NCBI GenBank assembly: GCA_964036295.1
Contig: OZ038465.1
Location: 24,338,870 to 24,402,869 of the forward strand
From: Plumapathes pennacea
Taxonomy: Eukaryota; Cnidaria; Anthozoa; Antipatharia; Myriopathidae
Direction of reading: 5' to 3'
DNA: 64,000 bases
The notes below the pieces were generated by a model that saw only the letters and a list, made by a program, of their open reading frames with translations, was not told the origin of the DNA and made no database searches. Below, piece by piece: positions 54,813 through 64,000 of the stretch. A program made the position numbers and the translations under genes. The stretch's first letter is position 1; the number at the start of each line of letters is the position of its first letter.

Positions 54813-56371
54813 GATCAATAAACCATCGCTGCGAGAAAGCTAGAAGCTCAAAAAGAGGATTGCCAAAAGTAACCGAGGTGCTAAGATACGTTTGTATTTT
54901 AAAATGTGTTAAAAAACAGGCATTGCAAGATCAGACGTATTCAGAGATCAAAATCACAGAACCTAGTACAATGGGTTTTCTCTGTCAAGGGATATAGAAA
55001 AAAATTCCGGTCCTTCAGTTGTTGATCCTAACAGAACGATCATCGGTTGGCTTTCTGGATGCACGGAAGCCATACTTTAAGAGCCATTTTGGCTTGCATT
55101 GTTTTTAAGTGTCAGAAGACTTGAAAATAGCCGTACACAAATGCTTGATGTGTTACCAGCGGGACCCCCGTAAGGTTGTGTTTTGCAAATGCTCGATTAT
55201 AGATACCGCTTCAACCAATGTATCTGTGTTCTGAGCAATATTTGTGTTAAAGAACATCGAATAAGTAGTAGAAGACGTGTCGAAACTTGATAGAACTTGA
55301 ACTTTTCCCTGCGGGCAGAGCGTCTCCCTTTGTCGGAAACTCTGCGGCTTTGTGTAACGCGCGGCGTATACGAACAGTCGGCGTGTAACTTCGTTTTGCG
55401 TGCAGTAAAGGTTCTTTGTTTATTGTCTGAGGATATTGAATTACTAATAGGTTTGAGGCAAATATCACGCGAGATTAAGATACAAGATCTGTCAATGAAA
55501 TGTCACGAGCATAATATCATAGAACGGGGAATCCCGAATCATCAGCTACTTAGCTTTCACTCACGCCGCTTTAACAAAAGCAGGAAAGACCGGCAGGCGA
55601 TTACATCGGGAATATTTGTCACTGAATACCTCGAAGTCTTCAAAAGCTCAAGGTTGATATCCGACTAGATATTCCGATAGAGATTAATTTCGTATTGACC
55701 CAGAATTTTGCGTTAAAGCTTAATGCATAGCAGTCTTGAACATATTAGTGATCAGACTTGTACATGTAGGATGCGTAACGTCTGAGATGGCTTTTTCATA
55801 CGAAGTAATTTCATCATGGGAAGTGTCATGTTTTAATGTGCTACAGCTACTTGAACATGATGCACACGCTGGGAAGATGAGATAAGGCTATTACGCTGTC
55901 TTACAGCTACTTAAGATGTCGGGTATTCCCCAGTCAATCCCATTACAAAATGACAACACGTGTTGTCACAGTTCCTCCACAAAACATATCAGCTTGAAAA
56001 TTCACTCAACAAGGTTGCCAGGTTGTATAGCAAGCGTCACACAAGTACTGTCACGTGCATCGGAAAGCAATGAAAACTGGGTTGTTGCAAACGAAGAATA
56101 TTCCTACGGGGCCTTCGATAATTGTTTTCTCTCAATTATTATAATACACTTTTTCGTGAATATCTGTTTGACCGAAATTAGAAGAAAAGAGGGCAAGAAA
56201 AATAAAGGGAAAAAATAAAGGGAGCTCTTGGATCCGTCATGTGCAAAAACTGACTCGGCTATAATATCTTTTGCATATAAACGCATGACAAAAGTTCCTC
56301 TCCCGGACCCCGCGTGTCTCTATTCATTGTACTAATGACGTCACAAGCGCACTGGCCACGGACCTGTCTTG
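54813..56371. other. rest of the insertion, no gene supported
   Basis: Open frames at 55297-55668 (starting only at TTG) and 55916-56218 show no family motif. The R1-like block near 55120 is the only recognised content. Confidence 0.45.
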
Positions 56372-56648
56372 TTTATATACCATTGCAGAGATGGCAGGTT
56401 TAGGAGTATCTACGGTCTGCTCCATCGTTAATGAAGTCTGCCAAGTCCTTGTTGACCATCTTTGGAGTGAGTACGTGTCAAGTCATATGCCCAGGACTCA
56501 GGATGGCTTTAAGAAAAAAATGTTGGATATGGACGAGTTTTGGCAATTTCCTTGCTGCTGGGCAGCAATAGACGGCTGTCATATTCCTATTAAATGCCCT
56601 GTTGGTGGACTTGAGGCATGCAAGGAATATCATAACTTTAAGAACTTT
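56372..56648 (+). pseudogene. PIF/Harbinger transposase K, segment 2
   Basis: Continues segment 1: TIAEMAGLGVSTVCSIVNEVCQVLVDHLW, then FWQFPCCWAAIDGCHIPIKCP, the first catalytic Asp, and EACKEYHNFKNF. Ends at 56648, where the LTR of BEL element L starts. Uninterrupted over its length. Confidence 0.85.
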
Positions 56649-56761
56649 TGTCGAAAACGTGTGTCAACGGTCATACATTTCCTAAATACTCTCTTTATTG
56701 TTGATTCAGAGCACGCTTCGCTCGAGACTTACATCGTTCAGCATTCGTTTGTAACACGACA
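56649..56761 (-). repeat. 3' LTR of element L
   Basis: 113 bp, TGTCG...CGACA, short for a BEL LTR. The inner edge is set by the adjoining polypurine tract. Confidence 0.85.
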
Positions 56762-56780
56762 CTCTTCTCTCTCTCTGAGC
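56762..56780 (-). other. polypurine tract of element L
   Basis: Minus-strand GCTCAGAGAGAGAGAAGAG directly before the LTR, the primer for second-strand synthesis. Confidence 0.8.
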
Positions 56781-56991
56781 ACATGTCTAATATGCTAATT
56801 ACGAACTGTCAATCTTAACAATAACGATGAAAAACGGAAGTTGGTTTCCGACACACTCCCCCATATGACTCTTTCTCGAGGCATATGTAATTACTAACTC
56901 TTAAACAAACTAACGAAAAAGGTCACGATAAATGCGGTTGCATGATAACGAGGGTTACACTAATGCACGCAGTTCATATATATGAGAGACA

Positions 56992-59900
56992 CTAGTGATC
57001 ATCATCATCTAGTATGTCTTGGACGCGTAGACCAGCGGCTGCTGCGTCTCTTCTGGGTCGGTACGCAACTGCTTCAGGATTCAGTACCAGCGGTTGATTA
57101 CGAGGGAGGTCACACGACAGCTCCAACAGGTATAGGTGCTTGATTGCCCGCTCCATGTGGCCTCTGCCTGCTCGTAGTTTCGCGGCACGTACTACATCAT
57201 CTCTGCCCACGTAAAGCTCCTCCACTACGCCTAACGGCCAGTTGTTTCGGTTGCGGTCATCTGATTTGATTATCACCACGTCGCTGACGGCTAACTGATT
57301 TTCTTTCCCTCGATTCTTCTGCTGATGCCGCTCTCTCATTGCTCGCAGATACTCTCCTGTCCAGCGGCGCCACATGGCCTCCTTAGTGGCCTTCAGGAAC
57401 TTCGCTCGCTTCCTTCGATCTCGATCATCTATACTGTGTGGCTCCAATTCAGGAAGGTAGTTGGTGTTCAGGAACAGGAAGGGGTTCGGTGTTAGCGTCG
57501 GTAACTGAGCGTCCTCCTCCAGGTAGCACAGTGGGCGGTTGTTCATTAATATCTCGATGTCCAGAATCAGCTCACACAGCTCAGGCCAGCTAAGAATCCC
57601 TTGTCCAACAGACTTGTAGAAGGCTGCCTTCATCACTCCGATCAACCGCTCGAAGTGTCTGCCCCACCATGGCGCGCGACTCACATTGAAGTTCCACGTG
57701 ATGGAATGGTCACTCAGGAATTCATGGAACTTCTCGTTTTCCTTGACCTTTCGTAGCCACTTAGCAGCTGCCTTGAATGTAGATCCATTGTCTGAATAGA
57801 CCTTTGATGGCCGGCCCCTTCGTGCGATTAAGCGTTTCAGACTCTGTAAGAACTCGGGAGTCTCAAGGCTGGGAAGGACCTCCAAGAATACCCCGCGTGT
57901 CTGACAGGAGGAGTACAGTACCACATACGCCTTCTCTTCTTTATTCTTGTTTCGGTACTTAATGGGAACGGCGAAGTCCACTCCAATGACATCAAAGGGT
58001 ACGGTTCCCTCTGTCCGCTCTCTCGGTAGATAGCCTGGAGGGGGGTCTCCAGCCGGCACGGCATGGAAGCGCTTGCAACCCCAACAGTACTTGACGATTC
58101 TCTTGGCCAGCCGGCGCAGGCGTGGCACCCAAAACTTCTCTCGCACCTTGGCCATCGTCAGACTAACACCCCCATGTATGGATGTCTCGTTGGCGCGCTT
58201 GACAATTTCAGCAGTAACAGGAGACGAATCTGGTAGATAGATGGGCAGCTCCCCCTGGATTCGGCCATGGCATACCCAGACTTCTTCACCATTTAGTCGT
58301 AAATTAAGCTGTTCTTTGTCAACTGTAAACTTGTTCTCGCTCATCCCTTGACTCTGCGCTCTCTTGATATAGAACAGCTCCTGTTTCGCTACCTCGCTAG
58401 TCGTGAGCGGTCCCTGGATCTTGTTCGAAGGATTGCGAGAATTGTGAGTGAATCACGAGATCCACGCACCGATCCTCATGGCTTTATGCAAGCCGAACTT
58501 ATCGAGCACGCGGTCAAAGTCGTGGTTTACTTCGACCACAGCCGCGAAAAGTTCTCGTTGAACCTTCCGTTCTTCAGTACTCTGGGGACTGGCCTTGGTG
58601 ACAATCTGCGGCGGCCACTGATGTTGGTCCGGCAGCCAGGCGGGACCCTTCCACCAGAGTTCGTGTCCACTGACACTCCCTCCCCGACTCCCGAGGTCGG
58701 CAGGGTTCTCGTTCGTTGGGACGTGATGCCACCGCGCTTCCGGGTGACTCTGGATCTTTTGCACGCGATTGGCCACGAACTGTCGATATTCTCCGTTATC
58801 GTGAATCCAGTGAAGCGCGACTGTACTGTCCAGCCAGCAGTGGGTGACAGGCGCGACAGGAAAGCCCTCTAGTGCGACACGTATGTTAGACGCCAGGTTG
58901 ATAACCATGTGACCGGCCACCAGTTCCAGACGTGGGATCGTTAGTCCCTCCTTAGCGAGCCGTGACTTAGCTGCTACCAAACCTCGACTAACGCCTGACG
59001 CTTGCGCCATGACAGCGTAAACTGTGGCGCACACTCCATGACCACTGGCATCGCCAAATGCGTGGAGTTGAATCTCGTCGATTGCCCCCTGATAAGTTGG
59101 AATGCTGCGGACTGTAGCGACGATGTCCGGCAGTCCACGTTCCCATTTCTCCCATCCCTCTCGAATCTCCTGTGGTAATGGCGCGTCCCATGCTAGCTTC
59201 TTCACGCCTTTATCTCGATATAATTGCTTAGCTTCTAGGATGACAGGTGAAACAAGTCCCAGGGGGTCGTACACCTTTGCTAGGCTGGCGAGGATCCCAC
59301 ACTTAGTGGTGACTGCTGGTATGGTAGGAAAACTCACAAGTAGCTTATCCTCCGCTTTGTTCCAGCCGAATAGTTTACACTCCCCCTGCACTGCGTTGAA
59401 CTGTTCCTTAGCAAACGACTGTTCTCCTTCGTTAGTGGTCACAATTCCATCTGTCTCGATCTCCCGAACGTTTGAGTTCGCATTGAACTGTTCCTTGGCA
59501 AGTGACTGCTCACCTTCGTTAGTAGTCACCATTCCATCTGTCTCGAGCTCCCGAACGTTGGAGTTTCATTTGTGTAGGGTGAACTTCCCATCCTCGAAGA
59601 TTTCGACGGTCTCACGTTTCAGTTGCCGCGCCTGACCGGTCGTCGGCGCCCCAGTGATTAGATCATCCACGTACAGGCTGTTACGGATCTCTCGCACGGT
59701 TTCGGGGTGAGTCTCCGACAGACTCTCTAGGTGTTGCTGCAATACTCCGTTAAGTAAGAACGGTGATGGCCCGAGACCGAAAAGCACCCTGGTAAATCGC
59801 AGGGCCTCAACTTCCCGAGAGTTCCTATCCTTGATCCAATGGAATCGTAGCACATCCCTATCAGCCTCTCAGACTCTAATCTGTAGGAACGCTCTGCGTA

Positions 59901-62322
59901 AGTCGCCCGCCACAGCCACAGGATGAAACCGCTGACGAGTAATGACACTCCACAGCTGATTGTTGAGAGGAGGACCCGTGTGTAAACATTCATTTAGAGA
60001 TGGTGCTTGATCCTGCGCACGCGCACTCGCATCATACACGACACGTAAACGAGTGGAACTGGAGCTGTCACGCAACACAGCTCTGTGTGGCAAATAGAAA
60101 CATCTCTCCGCCTCCCCCATGGGGACTCTCTCAACAACCCCGTTCTCCAGTTGTTCACGAATCACAGCATCGTATTCCTCCAACATGTCAGTTCTCCTCA
60201 ACTTCCGTAACAAAGAGTTCAACCTTTGCAAAATTCCGCTGTGGTTGTCAAGGAGTTCTGGGCAGTTGCCATTCCACGGCAACGCGACTTCATACCACCC
60301 TTCAGGGGAACGTTTCAGTGTCTCCTTGAACTCATCGTACACTTCTGCTTGACTTCCAGATTGTTCTGCCAGCCCTAAAACATCTAGTGAGCAAAGTTGC
60401 TCGTAATCCGAGGCGGCAGAATTCAGCGTGACAAAGGCGTTTGTTGACCCTGTCGATGCTCCAGGGGACATGATTGTCCAACCAAATCTTGTAAACTCTG
60501 CGACTGGATCGCCTCGCCCGCCAACACGCAGCTTCTCGCTCGTACGTATCTTGGCGAAGTCGTTAGCGCCCAGGATAATATGAACTGGTAAATTATCCTT
60601 CTCGTCTACGTCATCCATAACAACTCCCCGTAAATGGGAATGCCCTTCCAGTAACTTGGGATAGCCGGGATTGTCTAAGAGTAATAACTCTCGTTTCTCG
60701 ACCTTTGCTACGTTCACTTCCAATTGAAAATCACTTGACACGGATTCAATCAACACGTTGAATGTCTGCATTGTTCGGGTCGTTGTTCCGGTAAGCATGG
60801 CAATCTGCCGAAGACCAGTCGAGTGAGGTTTTGCCTTAATTAAATCAATTCCAGTCGAAGAAATATATGAATGGCTTGCGCCACTGTCTAGTAAGGCCCT
60901 GAACTTGTAGTCACCGATGCGTACGACCACAACCGGATGAACAACAGTGCCATTGTCCCCTACCAAATTAGCCGTCATTCCGGACTCACGGGGTGGGTTC
61001 TGGTCTTTGTCGCAAATCGAAGTGTGGTGTTTCCCATTAAACGTCCTGCGCGTGTTTTTGCTCTTGCAGTCACTGGCCCTGTGCTTGGCCCCCGTACAAT
61101 TGTAGCAAAGCCGTTTCGTTGATAGAATCTTCTTTTGCTTGTCACTAGATTTCACCTTGTCACAGTTCACTGCCTTGTGTTGATTGCTCTCGCAATAAAG
61201 GCAGCCCGACACACGAGGCCGGTTTCCGGTGTCTCGTTTCCTCTCTTCGTTTGACCAGAAAGCTCGTCCCTTTCCGCGCTGGCTTGACTTCGTTTCAAGC
61301 ACAGGATTGTTGATTGACCATTTCTCAAGAGCGCTCAGAAACTGGTCAAAATCCCATTCGATCCAGTTCTCCTTCGCCATTGTCAGTTCCGTCTTGATGA
61401 CTTGAAGCTTGTCAAAGGTGAAGCGCACCGCCGCGTCGAGTTTTTTCAATTCCCCCATTGTTCGCAGTGATTCGACGTTGAATAATAATGTCTCGTAAAA
61501 TTCATGAATTCGCTCAACGTTACTTTCTTTGATGTTTGGTAACCCTAAGATGTTCCTCACATACGAACCCACGATCTCACTGGTGTTTCCAAACTTTCTA
61601 CACAACAACTCCTTTGCTTTTGAGTAGCCTTCATCCGTAAACGGTAGTCCCCCGATGAGATTCCTGACTTTGGGGTCAACCAGCTCCTTCAAGTATGAAA
61701 ATTTGGTGACTCCTGGGACGCCCGACTTGTCAATTTGTGTTTCGAATTGACCCCAGAAGCGCAACCAATCCCGATGAGTACCGTCAAACTGGGAGATGAC
61801 GAGTTTTGGCATTTTCACCGCGCTGCCTCCGCTCGCGATTCCATGTTGGGACGTCGATAACCCTTCATGTTGTTGTTGTTGTAATTCCAAGCGCTTCCGC
61901 TCAAACTCAAGTTGTTCGGCTTGTGCTTTGGCTGTTGCCTCGTGTTGCATCTGCAGCTTCTCCTGCTCGAGTTCGAGGGCGTGTTGATGGTCGCGTAATT
62001 CATCTTCTTGCTTTGCCTCCTGAACTATTGCGGCGATCAGAGTTTTCAGCTGCTTCGAGCACTGATCCGCGTGGCTTAATGTGTCATCTATGTTCAACTC
62101 TGAAGCCCACTCTTCCACATCCTCGGCTGACTCCCCTTTTCCGAACTTCTTGTCTTCGATTGTTTCCCTCAGGTTGCTCACGGCGCTTATGACCTTGTGA
62201 AGAGACTCACAGCATCGTTCCGCTGCGTCTCGCTCACGTTTCTCGATGACCTCGGCCGCTTTGCCGATTCTGAAGTTTAGGGTTTCTAGTTTCCCGTTCA
62301 GCTCTGTTATTCGTTTCTCCAT
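56992..62322 (-). pseudogene. BEL/Pao gag-pol of element L, one frame with three TGA stops
   Basis: About 1,776 codons in one frame from the ATG at 62322 (nine bases inside the primer site); the open frame upstream is LTR sequence. Domains: N-terminal coiled coil (residues 1-190), DUF1759 gag core (about 190-360), zinc knuckles CLYC..H..NC and CYNC..H..DC, DUF1758 protease with ALLDSGASHSYIS, RT with YVDD (59643-59654), RNase H (HAFGDASGHG, IPRLELVAGH), integrase zinc region with C-x2-C (near 58080), core with GVDF, YSDNGST and FERLIG acids, and a DUF5641-type end. Stops: 59869-59871 (expected CGA), 59566-59568 (TGG), 58453-58455 (CGA or TGG). An 87-bp tandem duplication lies after the second. 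No frameshifts seen. Confidence 0.93.
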
Positions 62323-62330
62323 GATGGCAC

Positions 62331-62347
62331 TCCCGTCGTGGTCGCCA
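62331..62347 (-). other. primer-binding site of element L (tRNA-Arg-like)
   Basis: Minus-strand TGGCGACCACGACGGGA, three bases from the LTR, complementary to a tRNA 3' end like that of tRNA-Arg (..TTCGTGGTCGCCA, from memory) with one mismatch. Confidence 0.6.
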
Positions 62348-62350
62348 CTT

Positions 62351-62434
62351 TGTCGAAAACGTGTGTCAACGGTCACACATTTCCTAAATACTCTCTTTAC
62401 TGTTGATTCAGAGCACGCTTCGCTCGAGACTTAT
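62351..62434 (-). repeat. 5' LTR of element L, outer end deleted
   Basis: 84 of 113 bp remain; matches the left LTR except for two substitutions, then switches to transposase coding sequence (YRFVWDSC). Confidence 0.88.
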
Positions 62435-63010
62435 AGATTTGTTTGGGACAGCTGTTTGTTCCCTGGGAACTCACATGATGCCGTAATTTTTCGTTCAACC
62501 GACCTCTGGAACTCAATACAAGAAGGTTTTATTCCAACAATTGGTAAAGCTGTGAGGGATATTATTATCCCACCTCTCATTGTTGGAGACTCTGCATTCC
62601 CCCTTCGTTCTTGGTTAATGAAGCCATTTACCAATGCTGTATTGAAACCTCAGCATTACTTCAACTATCGCTTAAGTAGAGCACAACTTAAGGGGAGGTG
62701 GAGGGTCCTACTCCGGAAAAGTGAAAGCAGTCGAGATCAAGCCCGCATAACCACCCTAGCATGCATGGTGCTTCATAATATTTGTGTTATGCAGGGAGAT
62801 GCCATCTCAAGAAAGCTTGATTTATCTGTTGATGAAAATGGTGGAAAGAGGAACAGGGAGGAGTCGAGAAAGTTGCTGCAGATGAGAGACTGTACAAGCA
62901 TAAGGGATGCTTCTCATGAGGCAGCTAGAATCGATATGCACTGTGTGAAAAATTATGGCTTGAGAAGCAAACAGGGAAAGTTTGTTAAATCCTACACAAT
63001 CTATTATTAG
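62435..63010 (+). pseudogene. PIF/Harbinger transposase K, segment 3 (C-terminus)
   Basis: RFVWDSCLFPGNSHDAVIF, LIVGDSAFPLRSWLMKPF (second catalytic Asp), YFNYRLSRAQLKGRWRVLLRKSES, TLACMVLHNICV and a Lys-rich tail to TAG near 63010. Between RLSRA and QLKGRWR, homologs have eight to ten more residues including the catalytic Glu (..VTEGAYG.. or similar); these are absent here, an in-frame loss. About 13 residues before YRFVW are also missing at the BEL junction. Open throughout. Confidence 0.85.
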
Positions 63011-63080
63011 TGTAGAGGGACATTGGTATATTCACAAATTTCCCTATCCATACACGTAGCATTCACTTTTCACAAACTTA

Positions 63081-63640
63081 TCACAAAATCAGAGCAGTTG
63101 TGAAACATTCAGTCAACTTTATGTGTATTTGACATTGGGGTAATTTGTGAATATCCCTAATAATGTGGAAGTAGTGATTGATTCGGCGGGTGTACCAGTG
63201 CGGATCTCTGTCAATGCATTTAACGTCGGTCCAGCTGGGACAATGCCCTGTCATGTTAGCATGCTCGGCCTCAGCGGAGGTTTGGTAGCCCGCCAGGCGT
63301 ACGTCTCTATCGTGCTCTTTGGTCTGCTCCTGCACTGGTCTCCCTGTCTCTCCAATGTAGACAGTGTCACATTTGCCGCAGGGAATCTTGTAAACCACAC
63401 CGTCTCGCCTACTGGGAGGGACTGGGTATTGTGGGAGTACTAGGTGGTTGCGTGGAGTTGTGTCGGATCTGTAAACAGTCCGTATGCGTGATTTTCAGGG
63501 CAACGTCGGAGAGTCTGAAACCCTCTCTACGTTGGGGAGTACTGCCATGGCTCTGTGGTTCGGCTCTTCCTTCTTGGCGGCTGGTCTGGTCTTGGTGACT
63601 TTCTGCAAGAAAGAGGATAGCCGTTAGATACGAGGGCTGA
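63081..63640 (-). pseudogene. Penelope-like retroelement, GIY-YIG endonuclease fragment
   Basis: Minus strand: a lead-in with SDSPTLP..SRIRTVYRSD (63440-63640, shifted frame), then VVYKIPCGKCDTVYIGETGRPVQEQTKEH..AEHANMTGHCPSW..VKCIDRDPHWYTRRI (63150-63400). The Y..YIG core and the following Arg are present; where family members read RR-x-KEA-x-I the sequence is RRINHYFHI, so the catalytic Glu seems lost. The reverse transcriptase part is absent. In Penelope elements this nuclease nicks the target. Confidence 0.8.
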
Positions 63641-64000
63641 TGCAAGGTGTTGTTTGTGACTTACTTTGTTCTTGATTGTTTCGGAGATTCTGCGTTTTGA
63701 GCTTGGGAGTTAAAGGGTCAACAGCTATATTTTCAGCTATACAACAAAGTGATAGTTAATTGTGGGGCTCCGCGCCGAATTGGTTATTTATCAATTTATA
63801 ATCGGAAAACCCGAGTAGGATAATTGTTAATTATTAAAAACTAGAACACAAAATACTCTCCAAAATGATTTTATCTGACGCAGAAAAGACAAGAAGACGA
63901 CTTACCTTCCAAAAATATGAAGATCACATGACTCCCGCAATTATCACATGATTACCTTTTCGAACGGGCTGATAGCTGAATGAATGAAAATTGAGTGAAG
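63641..64000. other. no gene recognised
   Basis: Contains TTTTGAGCTTGGGAGTTAAAGGGT-like repeat sequence near 63695, resembling parts of R2 and 44370. Otherwise nothing supported. Confidence 0.5.

Larger units (their letters stand above)
53743..56371 (+). mobile_element. unclassified 2.6-kb insertion in Harbinger K, related to family R
   Basis: Starts with GCTTGTGACG, whose reverse complement CGTCACAAGC occurs near the right end (56337-56347). The left 140 bases match R1 copies (GTGATTGGTTCATATTATCA), and a block near 55120 (AATAGCCGTACACAAATGCT) matches R1 too, so this looks like a longer member of family R with about 1.1 kb of extra sequence containing two open frames. By comparison with the transposase reading frame, insertion was at a TT dinucleotide. 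No transposase or helicase is recognisable inside. Confidence 0.6.
56649..62434 (-). mobile_element. BEL/Pao element L, nearly complete, inserted in Harbinger K
   Basis: Direct LTRs at both ends, primer-binding site, polypurine tract and one gag-pol frame. The outer 29 bases of the 5' LTR and about 35-40 bases of adjacent transposase sequence are missing on the right, so no target duplication can be read. Over the 84 shared LTR bases the copies differ at two positions, suggesting a moderately young insertion. Confidence 0.92.

Noticed and set aside
55297..55668. 123-codon plus-strand ORF as a third gene of the insertion
   Set aside because: Starts only at TTG, has no motif and low support compared with the two upstream ORFs.
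62323..62376. upstream extension of the element L gag-pol start
   Set aside because: Begins at GTG inside the LTR and runs through the primer-binding site; the ATG at 62322 is the plausible start.

Overview
This is eukaryotic, animal-type DNA. Coding pieces are split by GT..AG introns, there are no bacterial operons, and almost everything recognisable is a transposable element or a decayed copy of one. The mix (BEL/Pao and Ty3/Gypsy LTR elements, PHD-finger LINEs, Helitrons with a DUF6570-like region, PIF/Harbinger, Tc1/mariner, a Penelope-type GIY-YIG, THAP and HECT exons, a tRNA-like SINE) suggests an anthozoan cnidarian, probably a stony coral. That assignment is inferred from family resemblance; no marker gene is present.

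Layout. 1-2.4 kb: 5' half of a LINE (ORF1, start of ORF2) on the minus strand. 2.4-2.85 kb: an AGGATCCT repeat array that abuts a decayed minus-strand Helitron (2.85-5.85 kb). 8-8.9 kb: a second Helitron fragment. 9.0-9.8 kb: a copy of dispersed repeat family R. 9.8-16 kb: two BEL/Pao families, one as two fragments flanking the other. 17-22 kb: a BEL/Pao element with both LTRs, inserted inside a Tc1/mariner transposase. 22.3-25.7 kb: decayed Ty3/Gypsy. 26-28.6 kb: exons of a broken HECT-like gene with an inverted SINE pair between them. 31.3-35.8 kb: a transposase-like gene with OTU and CXC/tesmin-type regions, split by a small Gypsy relic. 35.8-42.1 kb: three LINEs, one nested in another. 42.8-43.7 kb: Helitron N-terminus. 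45.2-50 kb: exons of a THAP/DDE transposase-derived gene, possibly one gene, with a LINE and family R copies between them. 50.5-52.7 kb: two halves of PIF/Harbinger in reversed order, a 20-bp minisatellite and an HTH exon. 53.1-63.0 kb: a PIF/Harbinger transposase broken by two insertions, a 2.6-kb element with two unexplained ORFs and a nearly complete BEL/Pao element (56.65-62.43 kb). 63.1-63.6 kb: Penelope GIY-YIG fragment.

The best preserved gene is the BEL/Pao gag-pol at 56992-62322, one frame with three TGA stops. No complete host gene is visible. The window is mainly a record of layered insertions; several target genes can be followed across the insertion that split them.

The least explained items are family R with its terminal hairpin, the two adjacent membrane-type ORFs at 53.9-54.8 kb, and the transposase-OTU-CXC gene.
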